Shown here one piece after another: positions 49,978 to 59,213 of a DNA stretch of 64,000 nt. Each line of letters opens with the position of its first letter. Within the stretch, counting starts at the first letter, position 1. The stretch is from Candidatus Aminicenantota bacterium. GTDB taxonomy: Bacteria; Acidobacteriota; Aminicenantia; UBA2199. The notes under the pieces are model-generated. The model did not search any database, was not told where the DNA came from, and was given only the letters and a program-made list of their open reading frames with translations. The position numbers were made by a program, and so were the translations under genes. Location: NCBI GenBank assembly GCA_026393835.1, contig JAPKZK010000110.1, positions 62,001 through 126,000 of the forward strand. Direction: 5' to 3'.

Positions 49978-52344
49978 GTGGAAACAAATCTTAGTATTGA
50001 GAAAAAGGAAATCAAGTTCATTAGAGATTACTTGAGTGGTAAAACCAATCCTATCGGTCTGGATGAGGTTGCTTACCAGATTGCCCTTTTTAAAACCCAG
50101 GACAGCCGGGCGCATAAAGTAAAAATCTACAACCCGGACTGCGAATATAAAGTGAACGACTTGATCTACAAAGAATACCCCGGCAATATCCCCATCGGCT
50201 CTAAAAAATATATCGAGATCGATGAAGGCATCGTTTTAAAAGTCGTCGAAGTGAAGACGCGGTTCGGCCTGGAAGAGCTAAAGCTGAGTTACGAAGGCAC
50301 CTCGGAGTTCAAGAAATATCTCCAGTACCTGGAACGGCAAAAAATCGAACTGCTCCTCCCCCACAAACAACAAAAGCCGCCGGCAAAACCGGAATTCCTG
50401 CCCATGGAAACAGACCCCAGGCAGCAGCAAGATCCACTGGAGAAAAAAGATTTCCTGTCCCTTAAACGAAAACTGGCCGGCGCCTTAAATAGAGAAGCCG
50501 ATATTGCCTTTATCAGCAATAAAGTCCTATTGTGCGAAAACCTTAAACCCATCGACAATGAAGTGTTTAATAAAATAAAAGATTTTTTGACGGAAAGCAA
50601 ACAATCCGAGACCACGGAATTTTTCGTGGAAAATTTTGTCAGGGTTAAAGTTGATGACCCGGCCTTTGACGCCCACTGCTTCGCGTTAAATTACCACATG
50701 TCCAGGGATTACAAGATCGATTTCCAACAAACCCGCATGGAAGGCTGGGGGAAATGGAATTTAATTTCCGTCATCTACTATATGCAGAAATATTCCCCTG
50801 TCAGTGAAGAGAATCCATTGCTGAGCACCGTCATCTTCAGCAACAAGAAAAACATCCTCCAGCGCCGGAGAAAATTCGAAGAAGGAATTTTCGCCGAGGG
50901 AACCACCCGGTATTACCTGACCCAGAGGGAAATCTTTGCCGGCGCGGTAAGATTGAAATCCGCTTTCTTCGAAAGCGGGGAATCCATCGAAATCGAACTG
51001 GTGGACGGGAAAACCAAGAAAAGCCACTTACTCTATTACTACAGGGATGAAAGCTTGCTCCTGGGGTTTAAAGATATCTTTGAAAGATACAAAGCGCTCC
51101 AGGCAATGATCTTAACCTTCGACCAACAGGAAGACGGCCGTTGGCAATTCAACATCCGCATTACCAAAAAAGGAACCATTGCCGATAAAATCGTATATGA
51201 CCCGGAGAAAAAAGCGTTTAAAGTCAGCGAAGAAAAAATAGCTTCCCCAGTGTTTGTCAATAAGGCCATGTACCTTGAATCAGATATCATCAAGGCCATC
51301 TATGACAGGATCGATGAATACAGGGCCATCGAGACATTAAACGAATTGATCCATAAGATTTTCCTCGAATTCGGCGTGAAAGAGAGAAATTATGAAATTC
51401 ATTTCCTGCGCCTATACCATATCCTGGATTTCATATACCCCCTCGATTTAAAATTACTGGAGGAAGTAATACTCTGCAACAACGAGTTCATTCCAGCAGA
51501 TAAGCTGGTGGGTGTGTTTTACCTCGACTCTACCGCCGTGACTGCCATCGAAGAAGAAGAATTCCGCCGCAAAGCCACGGTAAGGGATGAATCCAAAAAG
51601 AAACGGGACGACGAAAGACGGAAAAAACAGGACGAAGAGCACCAGATGCAAGAAGAAATCAAGAAAAAGAGAGAAGAAAGACGACGGAAACGGGAAGAAG
51701 AAATGTGGCAAAAGGAACGGCTAAAAAAAGAAAGGGATGAAAGAAAAGCCCTGGAACAGAAAAAGAGAAAAGAAGCCCAGAAACGGAAAAAACCGGCCGA
51801 ACCGCCCACGTCGCCCAGGGTTGAAAGAATCCCCAGGGAAAAAGAGAGGGCCAGGGAAGTCATTATCCCCAGGGCGCCGGATATTGAAATCAAAAAAGCC
51901 CCCGGGGATAAAGAAATTTCCAGGCCAAGACCCGCGCCGAGACCCGAGCCCTTCAAACCCCAGTTTAAAAAGGAACCCGCCATTCCTGTCGCGGAACTAC
52001 CCGCCAAAGAACCCTCCCATAAGAAAACAAAAAAGCTGCGCTCAGAAGAAGAGCAAGAACGGCTAAAATTGTTGAAAGTCCCGAAACGGCCGGAGAAAAG
52101 ACCGCAGGAAGAAACCATGTCCGACGATGAGATCAAGAGCCAGATACAATTGGAATTGTTGAAAGAAAACATGAGGGCGCAGAAACTGGCCCAAAAGAAA
52201 ATGGAAAAGGAAAAAGAGGTAGCCTATAAAGATGAAGGCAGCGTTTTCGGCGGCGCCCTGGCTTCCAAACTGGATCAAATCGTAAAGAAAGACGATTCGA
52301 AGAGTCAAGTTAAAGAGAAAGAACAAGATAAAAAAGAAAAATGA
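49978..52344 (+). CDS. Large charged orphan protein upstream of nnr-tsaE
   Basis: 788 residues from GTG 49978, chosen because AAGGAG precedes it; the frame runs back to 49912 without a ribosome site. Residues ~1-530 look folded, with no family I recognise. A short segment near residue 60 (YKVNDLIYKEYPGNIPIGSKKY) has the look of a small beta domain. From ~540 to the end it is Lys/Glu/Arg-rich coiled coil and low complexity (KKREERRRKREEEMWQKERL) with a Pro-rich stretch. Its stop overlaps the nnr start by four bases (ATGA), so it belongs to the nnr-tsaE operon. Function unknown; an RNA- or ribosome-related role would fit the basic tail but is speculation. Confidence 0.7.
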   Translation: METNLSIEKKEIKFIRDYLSGKTNPIGLDEVAYQIALFKTQDSRAHKVKIYNPDCEYKVNDLIYKEYPGNIPIGSKKYIEIDEGIVLKVVEVKTRFGLEELKLSYEGTSEFKKYLQYLERQKIELLLPHKQQKPPAKPEFLPMETDPRQQQDPLEKKDFLSLKRKLAGALNREADIAFISNKVLLCENLKPIDNEVFNKIKDFLTESKQSETTEFFVENFVRVKVDDPAFDAHCFALNYHMSRDYKIDFQQTRMEGWGKWNLISVIYYMQKYSPVSEENPLLSTVIFSNKKNILQRRRKFEEGIFAEGTTRYYLTQREIFAGAVRLKSAFFESGESIEIELVDGKTKKSHLLYYYRDESLLLGFKDIFERYKALQAMILTFDQQEDGRWQFNIRITKKGTIADKIVYDPEKKAFKVSEEKIASPVFVNKAMYLESDIIKAIYDRIDEYRAIETLNELIHKIFLEFGVKERNYEIHFLRLYHILDFIYPLDLKLLEEVILCNNEFIPADKLVGVFYLDSTAVTAIEEEEFRRKATVRDESKKKRDDERRKKQDEEHQMQEEIKKKREERRRKREEEMWQKERLKKERDERKALEQKKRKEAQKRKKPAEPPTSPRVERIPREKERAREVIIPRAPDIEIKKAPGDKEISRPRPAPRPEPFKPQFKKEPAIPVAELPAKEPSHKKTKKLRSEEEQERLKLLKVPKRPEKRPQEETMSDDEIKSQIQLELLKENMRAQKLAQKKMEKEKEVAYKDEGSVFGGALASKLDQIVKKDDSKSQVKEKEQDKKEK

Positions 52345-53972
52345 AATTACTACTTTCATCCTGGATGAAGGAATTGGATGCCGAGGCCATCGATAATATC
52401 GGCATCCCCTCCATCGTCTTGATGGAAAACGCCTCCCGGGGCGCGGCGAATTTCTTCGCCGCAGAGTTTCCCAGGGAGAAAAATTACAAAAATATCATCG
52501 TCATGGCCGGCAAAGGCAACAACGGCGGCGACGGCATGGCCGTGGGACGCATTCTCCACCAACAAGGCTACCTCGTTCAATTCCTCCTCCTCTTCGACCC
52601 GGACCAATTAAACACGGACCCGAAAATCAATTTCAATATCATCAAGAATTTGAACCTCCACTATACCGTCGTGCAAAACGAAACCCACCTGGAAGAAATT
52701 TTCAAGGGCTTCAACGCTTACCCCAAAAACGAAACCGTGATCATCGACGCCCTATTCGGGACCGGGCTCAACAGCCCGGTAAAAGAGGGCATCTATGCCC
52801 ACGCCATCCGCCTGATGACCGAATCGGGATTTAAAGTGGCTGCCGTGGATATCCCCTCCGGTCTATCCGACGCTTTCCTACCGGGGAAAGGCGAAGGCGC
52901 GCCCGTTGTAACCGCGGACGTCACCGCCACATTTCAATGCCTTAAAACCGCCCACCTCTACCCGGACGGCGACGGCAACAAGTACTGCGGCAAAATCGAA
53001 ATCATCGATATCGGCGTCCCCTGGGAACGGGTGAACCGGGATAAATACTATATCGACATCATTACGCCCGATAGCTTTAATAAACTCCTGGAAAAGCCCA
53101 GGGTAGACGCCCACAAAGGCGATTTCGGCCACGCCTTAACCGTGGCCGGGTCCGTGGACAAACCCGGGGCCGGGATTTTAAGTTCCTTTGCCGTCCTGAG
53201 GGCCGGGGCCGGTTTGTGCACCGCCGCGGTATCTTATGAAAACCGCACCGCCGTCGTTACCGCCCACCCGGAAATCATGACCCTGGTCTACAAAGCAAAA
53301 GAGGATTTATTGCCGGCGCTGAAACTCTTTGACGCCGTCATGGCCGGGCCGGGTATGGGCATTAACCGGGAAACCTTTGAAATCGTTTCCCAATTGCTTC
53401 AGCAGGCCGGGGTTCCCCTGGTGCTGGACGCGGACGCCCTGAATGCACTGCAAGGAGAACTAAAACTCCTGGAAAATCCGCCCCATCAACGCCGTCACCC
53501 GGTTATCATTACCCCCCATCCCGGGGAGTTTGCGCGGTTAACAGGACTCAGCAGCGCCGAAATCCGGCAGGACCGTATCCGTCTCAGCCGCGAATTTGCC
53601 TTGCGGTACAACGTGTTCGTGGTGTTGAAAGGACATCATACCATTATTGCCACCCCCGGCCAACAGGGTGGACACGGCGGACGCGGCGGACGGGTGTTTG
53701 TCAATCCCACCGGCAACCCGGGCATGGCCACAGCCGGCAGCGGCGATGTCTTGAGCGGCATTATTACTGGGTTGATCTGCCGGTATATTAAAAAATACGA
53801 CCTGGAAACAATCCTCCAGGCCGCGGTATTTATCCACGGCTTCGCCGGCGACCTGGCCGTACGGAAGACCGGGGAGATCAGCCTGACGGCCGGGGATATC
53901 AGCGATCATATCCCGGCCGCGTTCCTGGCCCTGGAAACAAATGATTACAAACTTCCTTTCAACATCTCCTGA
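52341..53972 (+). CDS. nnr: Bifunctional NAD(P)H-hydrate epimerase / ADP-dependent dehydratase
   Basis: 543 residues, full length for the YjeF fusion. The N-terminal epimerase domain (~1-220) has MENASRGAANFF, VMAGKGNNGGDGMAVGRIL and the DALFGTGLNSPVKEG motif. The C-terminal ribokinase-like dehydratase domain has KGDFGHALTVAGS, DADALNAL, ITPHPGEFARLTG and GSGDVLSGIITGL. The enzyme repairs hydrated NADH and NADPH in the cytosol. It overlaps the upstream gene by four bases and tsaE by 32 bases; nnr-tsaE is a common gene pair. Confidence 0.95.
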   Translation: MKLLLSSWMKELDAEAIDNIGIPSIVLMENASRGAANFFAAEFPREKNYKNIIVMAGKGNNGGDGMAVGRILHQQGYLVQFLLLFDPDQLNTDPKINFNIIKNLNLHYTVVQNETHLEEIFKGFNAYPKNETVIIDALFGTGLNSPVKEGIYAHAIRLMTESGFKVAAVDIPSGLSDAFLPGKGEGAPVVTADVTATFQCLKTAHLYPDGDGNKYCGKIEIIDIGVPWERVNRDKYYIDIITPDSFNKLLEKPRVDAHKGDFGHALTVAGSVDKPGAGILSSFAVLRAGAGLCTAAVSYENRTAVVTAHPEIMTLVYKAKEDLLPALKLFDAVMAGPGMGINRETFEIVSQLLQQAGVPLVLDADALNALQGELKLLENPPHQRRHPVIITPHPGEFARLTGLSSAEIRQDRIRLSREFALRYNVFVVLKGHHTIIATPGQQGGHGGRGGRVFVNPTGNPGMATAGSGDVLSGIITGLICRYIKKYDLETILQAAVFIHGFAGDLAVRKTGEISLTAGDISDHIPAAFLALETNDYKLPFNIS

Positions 53973-54402
53973 AAAAACTTTCGAACTGGGGGAAAAAATC
54001 GGCAAGTGTTTGAAAGGCGATGAAATCCTCCTGCTCTCCGGCGACCTGGGCGCGGGAAAAACATTATTGACCAAAGGAATTGCAGCCGCCCTGGATATCG
54101 ATCCGAAAGAGGTCGTGAGCCCTTCCTTTTCCATCATGAACCGGTTCGAAGGGAAATTCTTGCTCTTTCATTTCGACCTTTACCGCCTGGGCGAAACGAT
54201 AAACGGAATTATCCCGGAAATGGACGATTATATGGGAGATGGCGTCATCGTTATCGAATGGGCGCAATACCTTGATATTTCTTATTTCCAATTGAAAAAG
54301 GCCGCTGCCGTACGATTCCAAATCACCCCGGCAGACGACCGGGAAATTACCATCGAAACCTCATTGGAATACCTGGATATAACAAAAACGCCGCGGCGAT
54401 GA
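53941..54402 (+). CDS. tsaE: tRNA threonylcarbamoyladenosine biosynthesis ATPase TsaE
   Basis: 153 residues, normal for TsaE. Walker A is LLSGDLGAGKTLLTKGIA; VVSPSFSIMNRFEG is the conserved (S/T)PTF-like segment (here SPSF); LFHFDLYRL and VIVIEWAQYL are family motifs. It works with TsaB and TsaD to make t6A37 on tRNAs that read ANN codons. Its start lies inside the 3' end of nnr. A strong hairpin begins in its last codons. Confidence 0.93.
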   Translation: MITNFLSTSPEKTFELGEKIGKCLKGDEILLLSGDLGAGKTLLTKGIAAALDIDPKEVVSPSFSIMNRFEGKFLLFHFDLYRLGETINGIIPEMDDYMGDGVIVIEWAQYLDISYFQLKKAAAVRFQITPADDREITIETSLEYLDITKTPRR

Positions 54403-54435
54403 GTCATTGTCTCTTGACGACTCATCACCGCGGCG
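54389..54435 (+). terminator. Hairpin terminator after tsaE
   Basis: CGCCGCGGCGATGAGTC (54389-54405) pairs with GACTCATCACCGCGGCG (54419-54435) with one mismatch and a 13-base loop, followed by CCTTTATAAA. The stem is very stable, though the T-run is short. Confidence 0.65.
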
Positions 54436-54503
54436 CCTTTATAAATAAGGTCTAAGAGTGTGATCTGTTACTTAAATATCAATTCTACAGAAGGGAAATC
54501 GGA

Positions 54504-54532
54504 TTGTCAAGCATTTGTTAAAAAAATATTTT
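54504..54532 (+). promoter_or_regulatory. Candidate promoter of the mla operon
   Basis: TTGTCA at 54504-54509 and TATTTT at 54527-54532 with a 17-base spacer. TTGTTA (54515) with TATAAA (54537), spacer 16, is an overlapping alternative in this AT-rich gap. Confidence 0.4.
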
Positions 54533-54602
54533 TTTTTATAAAGATTTGCTTTTCCTTTTTTAGTATGTTAAAACGATAACTGGAATTGCTGGCCGTTTGG
54601 GA

Positions 54603-55718
54603 ATGCCTATGCAGGAAAAGAAAAAAATTATCGTGCTGCCTGAGAGATTTTCAATAGAGGGGGCGTCGACCGCCATGGACGAAATCAAAGGACTTGCCAG
54701 GGACCACCCTATTGAAATCGATTTAAAAAACACCCGGTTCATCGACTCCTCGGGCATCGCCTTTATCAATTACTTGAAAGGAAATTATCCCAATGCCGTC
54801 TTTGAAAACGTGAAACCGGAAATTGAAAAAATATTTTCCATGTTTCCGTCCCATGCCTCGCTGGAGAAGAGGAGAAAGGAAAAAAGGTCCGGTTTTACCG
54901 AGAGGATCAAGCTTACCCACGTCGCCCACTCCATGGAACACGGGTTGGAAAACCTGGACGTCAAGTTATCCACCTTCCGGGGAAATTTTAAAAACTTTTT
55001 TGTACTACTGGCGGATGAGATTTATTACACCTGCCAGTATTTTTTCCGGCGCCGGGGCATTTATCCCGGCGAGGTATGGCATCAACTCTTTTTCATGGCA
55101 TATAAGTCCTATCCCATCGTCTCGATGATTTCGTTCCTGGTGGGTGTAACCGTTTCCCTGACCGCCGCGGAACAATTGCGCAACTTCGGCGCCGACATAT
55201 ACCTGGCGGACCTGGTGGGATTCGGCATGATACGCGAGCTCGTACCCCTGATGACCGGCATTATCCTGGCCGGGAAAATCGGCGCTTCCATTACGGCCGA
55301 AATCGCTTCCATGAACGTACTGGAAGAAACCGACGCCCTCAAAACCATGGGGGTGATCCCCGAAAAGTTCTTAATGGTCCCCCGCTTATTGGCTATTACC
55401 CTGGCCATCCCTTTGCTGGTGGCTATTGCCGACGCCGTTGGGATTTTGGGCGGTGTACTGGTGGGTAAATTTTTTTCAGAAATCCCGGTCGCTACCTTTT
55501 TCGATGAGATGTTGAAAGCAGTTGGCTTGAATGATTTCCTGATCGGCCAGATGAAAACCCTGGTTTTCGGGTGGATCGTTGTCGTAAGCAGCGGGTATAA
55601 AGGATTTTCCGTGGAACGCAGCCCCGCCGGTGTGGGCGTCGCCACCACCGAATGCGTGGTGCTTTCCATCTCGCTGATTATCGTCAGCGACTGCATATTT
55701 GCATTGATTTTATATTAA
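54603..55718 (+). CDS. mlaE: MlaE-type lipid ABC permease with N-terminal STAS (MlaB-like) domain
   Basis: 371 residues from ATG 54603; a TTG at 54597 and an ATG at 54609 are alternatives. Residues ~1-85 are a STAS domain (IIVLPERFSIEGASTAMDEI; DLKNTRFIDSSGIAFINYLK), corresponding to MlaB fused in cis. The rest is an MlaE permease: GMIRELVPLMTGIILAGKIG, ASITAEIASMNVLEETDAL and TLVFGWIVVVSSGYKGFS. About five membrane helices. Together with MlaF and MlaD it moves phospholipids between the inner and outer membranes. First gene of a four-gene operon. Confidence 0.9.
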   Translation: MPMQEKKKIIVLPERFSIEGASTAMDEIKGLARDHPIEIDLKNTRFIDSSGIAFINYLKGNYPNAVFENVKPEIEKIFSMFPSHASLEKRRKEKRSGFTERIKLTHVAHSMEHGLENLDVKLSTFRGNFKNFFVLLADEIYYTCQYFFRRRGIYPGEVWHQLFFMAYKSYPIVSMISFLVGVTVSLTAAEQLRNFGADIYLADLVGFGMIRELVPLMTGIILAGKIGASITAEIASMNVLEETDALKTMGVIPEKFLMVPRLLAITLAIPLLVAIADAVGILGGVLVGKFFSEIPVATFFDEMLKAVGLNDFLIGQMKTLVFGWIVVVSSGYKGFSVERSPAGVGVATTECVVLSISLIIVSDCIFALILY

Positions 55719-55732
55719 TATATCAAATTAAA

Positions 55733-56482
55733 ATGACTGAAATAATACGGGTAGAAAAACTGGATGTCGGGTACGACGGCGAGGTGGTGCTGAAGCAATT
55801 GGATTTTTCGGTTGCGAAAGGGGATATTACCGTTATCCTGGGCAAGAGCGGGTGCGGGAAGACCACGATTCTTAAGACCCTGATCGGTTTGCTCCCGCCC
55901 CTTGGCGGCGAGGTCGCTTTCTTCGGCGAAAAAATCGACTACCATTCGGAAAAAGTGTTAAAAAAACTTTACCAACGAATCGGCGTTCTGTACCAGGGAG
56001 GGGCGCTGTTGAACTCGTTGACCCTTTATGAGAACGTGGCGCTGCCCATTAATATGCAGCACCCGGGATTACCGCCCCAGATCGAGAGAGAGATGGTCTA
56101 TTCCAGGCTTGCCCAGGTGGGGTTGGCGGAAAGCGCCGCTAAATATCCCGCGGAGCTTTCCGGTGGGATGCGCAAGCGCACGGCCCTGGCCAGGGCCATG
56201 ATCCTGGACCCGGATATTATTTTTTGCGATGAACCTTCCGCCGGCCTCGACCCCATTACCGCCGCCGGTCTGGATGTCCTGATGCGAAATCTCAGGGACC
56301 TTTTCGGTATTACCTTTGTGGTGGTGACCCATGAACTGCGCTCCATTGAAAAAATCTCAGACCGGGCCCTGGTGCTGCACAATGGCCGGATTCATTTTTT
56401 CGGTCTCTATAAGGATCTTTTGACTTTAAAAGATCCATTTATCGATACTTTTTTTATGAAGGGTGAAAACCATGATTACTAA
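55733..56482 (+). CDS. mlaF: MlaF-type lipid ABC ATPase
   Basis: 249 residues from ATG 55733; the longer frame to 55652 lies inside mlaE. Walker A ILGKSGCGKTTILKTLIG, signature LSGGMRKRTALARA, Walker B IIFCDEPSAGLDP and H-loop VVTHEL are present. The GVLYQGGALLNSLTLYENVA segment with its Q-loop is the subgroup hallmark of MlaF/Mkl ATPases. It starts 14 bases after mlaE and overlaps mlaD. Confidence 0.93.
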   Translation: MTEIIRVEKLDVGYDGEVVLKQLDFSVAKGDITVILGKSGCGKTTILKTLIGLLPPLGGEVAFFGEKIDYHSEKVLKKLYQRIGVLYQGGALLNSLTLYENVALPINMQHPGLPPQIEREMVYSRLAQVGLAESAAKYPAELSGGMRKRTALARAMILDPDIIFCDEPSAGLDPITAAGLDVLMRNLRDLFGITFVVVTHELRSIEKISDRALVLHNGRIHFFGLYKDLLTLKDPFIDTFFMKGENHDY

Positions 56483-57449
56483 AGAGCAAAAAATCAGGTT
56501 GGTTGTTTTCCTGGCGGTTTCGTTGATCTTGCTGGTGCTAATTGTCGGCATTTTTATCCTGCCGAAGCTAAAAACCGTCGGGGATGTTTATTGTATCGAC
56601 TTCAAGGAAATGTCGGTGAACGGAATCAATGAAGGGGCGGATGTCAAGTACCAGGGGGTGAGGATCGGCAAGGTCATTCGCCTCCAGGTGAATCCCGACG
56701 ACTTACGTTCGGTTTTCATATACATCCGGATAAAGACCGGATTCACGATTAAAAAGGATATGAGGGCCTCGCTGCAGTATGCCGGCATCACGGGGCTGCG
56801 GTTTGTCGAAATTTCCGGGGGTACTACCGACGCCAAGGACCTTGACCCCGGCGAAAAAATATTACCTAAAAAAGGCCTGGGAGAAAGAGCCGAAGATATC
56901 GTCTTAAATGTGGATTCCGTGGTGGAAGCGATTAATAATGTTTTAAACCTGGAAAATCGTGAAAAAATCTCCCAGACCCTTAAAAACCTGGAAAAAAGCA
57001 CGTCCATCATCTCCGATATGCTGGAAAAAAGAAAAACTAGCCTGGAAAATGCTGTCGAAAACATGGAGACCATAACCCGTCAATTTTCCGAAGTAACTGC
57101 CGATCTTAATGCATTTTCCACTTACCTGCTGGGGGTCAGCGAAAAGATTAACCCGGAGCGTATCGAAAAAATGGTAACTCTTACGGACTCCATTCTCCAG
57201 GATCTCTCCAGGCGGGTTTCGGACCAGGAAATGGGAAAACTTATTACCAATGTGGATACGGTTATGAAAACCGCCAATGTGAGTGTCAGGAAAGTGGAGG
57301 AGGGGTTCATCTCGATGTCGGAAGAATTTAATAAAACCCTTGTTCGGTTAAGGCTGTCCATCGATAACATTGCCAGGTTTACGCGGGATCTCAGGGAAGA
57401 TCCCACGGTGCTCATCAGGAAGAGGGCCGAAAAAAGGAGTAAAAAATGA
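56472..57449 (+). CDS. mlaD: MlaD/MCE domain lipid-binding protein
   Basis: 325 residues from ATG 56472, with GAAGGGTG upstream; GTG 56463 is less likely. One N-terminal membrane helix (LVVFLAVSLILLVLIVGIFIL) precedes the MCE domain (~38-120, INEGADVKYQGVRIGKVIRLQ), then a long helical region (~150-300) with coiled-coil character, as in PqiB/YebT-type or MlaD-long proteins. It forms a periplasmic hexamer that carries lipids. It overlaps mlaF by 11 bases and the lipoprotein gene by four (ATGA). Confidence 0.9.
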   Translation: MITKEQKIRLVVFLAVSLILLVLIVGIFILPKLKTVGDVYCIDFKEMSVNGINEGADVKYQGVRIGKVIRLQVNPDDLRSVFIYIRIKTGFTIKKDMRASLQYAGITGLRFVEISGGTTDAKDLDPGEKILPKKGLGERAEDIVLNVDSVVEAINNVLNLENREKISQTLKNLEKSTSIISDMLEKRKTSLENAVENMETITRQFSEVTADLNAFSTYLLGVSEKINPERIEKMVTLTDSILQDLSRRVSDQEMGKLITNVDTVMKTANVSVRKVEEGFISMSEEFNKTLVRLRLSIDNIARFTRDLREDPTVLIRKRAEKRSKK

Positions 57450-58048
57450 AACGATTTAATTTCATTTTACCCGGTATCTGTTTAATTTTACTAGTCATTT
57501 TATTACAGGGATGTACGCCGTCTCACGGCAAACGGTATTTCCAATTGGCCATGTTGCCCGGCGAGAATATGCCGCAGCCCAGGGTAGGTAAAATTATGCT
57601 GGTGCAGCCCGTGGAAGTAGATGCGGCTTACGACGATTATCGCCTGGTGTACAGGCTTTCCACGTACGAATTAAATTATTATTCATACGAATTCTGGATC
57701 AAGAAGCCCGGGACGATGATGCGGGATGTGATAACCGATTGTCTTTCCAGGGGGGGTGCTTTTGCGAAAGTAATAATGTTGTTTTCGGAAGGGGACCCGG
57801 ATTTCCTGCTGGATTCAGCGGTGGAAGTTATCGAGGAATATGACCGACCGGATGCTTGGTTTGCCCGTCTTAAGATGTCCATCAAAATCAAGGATTTTAA
57901 GACCAATGAACCGGTCCTGGTTCACCAATTCGATCGTAAGGAAAAGTTAACTGAAAAAAAGGTAGAAAAGGTTCCCGTTGTTCTTTCGATGATCCTGGAA
58001 GAGGAGTTGGCAAAAGTGGTGGAACAGCTAGCGGAAAAGCTTAAATAA
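57446..58048 (+). CDS. ABC-type transport auxiliary lipoprotein (PqiC-like)
   Basis: 200 residues. A type II signal sequence ends in the lipobox LLQGC at about residue 27. The mature part has YFQLAMLPGE near the start and VGKIMLVQPVEVDAAYDDYRLVYRL, typical of the PqiC/DUF330 family (the pattern YXL...I.V..V.....D...I.YR). Expected to sit in the outer membrane and receive lipid from the MCE protein. Last gene of the mla operon, with ATGA overlap. Confidence 0.82.
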   Translation: MKRFNFILPGICLILLVILLQGCTPSHGKRYFQLAMLPGENMPQPRVGKIMLVQPVEVDAAYDDYRLVYRLSTYELNYYSYEFWIKKPGTMMRDVITDCLSRGGAFAKVIMLFSEGDPDFLLDSAVEVIEEYDRPDAWFARLKMSIKIKDFKTNEPVLVHQFDRKEKLTEKKVEKVPVVLSMILEEELAKVVEQLAEKLK

Positions 58049-58107
58049 CCAAAAGCTTTTGGAAGTCCAGGAACCTTTTCTCGAAACCATCACGGATGGA
58101 CGGTTCC
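58049..58107. terminator. Palindromes between convergent genes
   Basis: CCAAAAGCTTTTGG (58049-58062) is a perfect palindrome directly after the lipoprotein stop. Then CCAGGAACC and GGTTCCTGG (starting near 58067 and ending near 58109) form a wider stem. It lies between convergent mla and argF, so a bidirectional terminator is plausible. Confidence 0.4.
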
Positions 58108-58126
58108 TGGTCGCCAAAGGCAAAGG

Positions 58127-59125
58127 TTATCCCAGTGTGGCTACCATAACCGCCTTAATGGTGTGCATCCGGTTTTCGGCCTGGTCGAAAACCACGGATG
58201 CTTCGGATTCGAATACTTCATCGGTGACTTCCATGCTTTCGACGCCGAATTTCCGGAAGATATCTTCGCCTATTTTTGTTTCCCGGTTATGGAAAGCCGG
58301 CAGGCAGTGTAAGAATTTGACTTTGGGGTTGCCGGTCATTTCCATGGCCTGTTTATTTACCTGGTAAGGTTTCATCAGTTTGATACGTTCTTCCCATTTG
58401 GAATCCGGTTCGCCCATGGAAACCCAGACGTCGGTATAGAGGAAATCGCAGCCTTTGACGGCTTCGGCCACGTTATCGGTGATATTAATTTTCGCGCCGG
58501 TATGTATAGCGATTTCGCGGCATTGATTTTGCAGTTCATCGGATTGTTGGCAGGATTTAGGGGCGGCGGCCCTGAAATCCATGCCCATTTTGGCGGCGCC
58601 TACCAGTAGGGAGTTGCCCATGTTGTTGCGGGCGTCGCCCAGGTAGCAGAAGGACATTTTATTCAGCGGTTTATCGCAGTGTTCCATCATGGTCATCAGG
58701 TCGGCCAGCACCTGGGTGGGGTGGAATTCGTTGGTCAAACCGTTCCAGACCGGGACGCCGGCGTAGGCGGCCAGTTCTTCCACGATGGTTTGGCCGTAGC
58801 CGCGGTATTCGATGCCGTCGTACAATCTGCCCAGGACCCTGGCGGTATCTTTCATGGATTCTTTCTGGCCGATCTGGGAGCCGGAGGGGCCCAAATAGGT
58901 AACGTGGGCGCCCTGGTCCAGTGCGGCCACTTCAAAAGCGCACCGGGTGCGGGTGGAAGCTTTTTCAAAAATCAGGCCGATATTTTTACCCGTTAGCCGG
59001 GGTTGTTCCGTGCCGGTATACTTTGCTTTTTTTAATTCAAAGGAGAGGTCCAATAGGAATTTGATCTCCCGGGGTGTAAAGTCCAATAGTTTCACAAAAT
59101 TTCTGTTTTTTAAATTAACTGGCAT
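58127..59125 (-). CDS. argF: Ornithine carbamoyltransferase
   Basis: 332 residues, normal length. Carbamoyl-phosphate-binding motif FEKASTRTRCAFEVAA (STRTR), QIGQKESMKDTARVLGR, VWNGLTNEFHPTQVLADL with the His-Pro-Thr-Gln motif, and the ornithine-binding HCLPAFHNRET are all present. It converts ornithine and carbamoyl phosphate to citrulline in arginine synthesis, or works in reverse in the arginine deiminase pathway. AGGAGG precedes the ATG. No other arg genes are nearby, so biosynthetic versus catabolic use cannot be decided. Confidence 0.95.
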   Translation of the reverse strand: MPVNLKNRNFVKLLDFTPREIKFLLDLSFELKKAKYTGTEQPRLTGKNIGLIFEKASTRTRCAFEVAALDQGAHVTYLGPSGSQIGQKESMKDTARVLGRLYDGIEYRGYGQTIVEELAAYAGVPVWNGLTNEFHPTQVLADLMTMMEHCDKPLNKMSFCYLGDARNNMGNSLLVGAAKMGMDFRAAAPKSCQQSDELQNQCREIAIHTGAKINITDNVAEAVKGCDFLYTDVWVSMGEPDSKWEERIKLMKPYQVNKQAMEMTGNPKVKFLHCLPAFHNRETKIGEDIFRKFGVESMEVTDEVFESEASVVFDQAENRMHTIKAVMVATLG

Positions 59126-59213
59126 ATAGTTCCTCCTGGTTAATAATTTATCATTGTGTTTCGAAGTCTAATCTTACCGTAAAAACCGGTTTTAATCAAG
59201 ACTATTTTTGGAA

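Noticed and set aside
51519..52172. 217-codon Ser/Phe-rich antisense ORF
   Set aside because: Reverse reading of the Lys/Glu-rich tail of the 49978 gene; low-complexity artefact.
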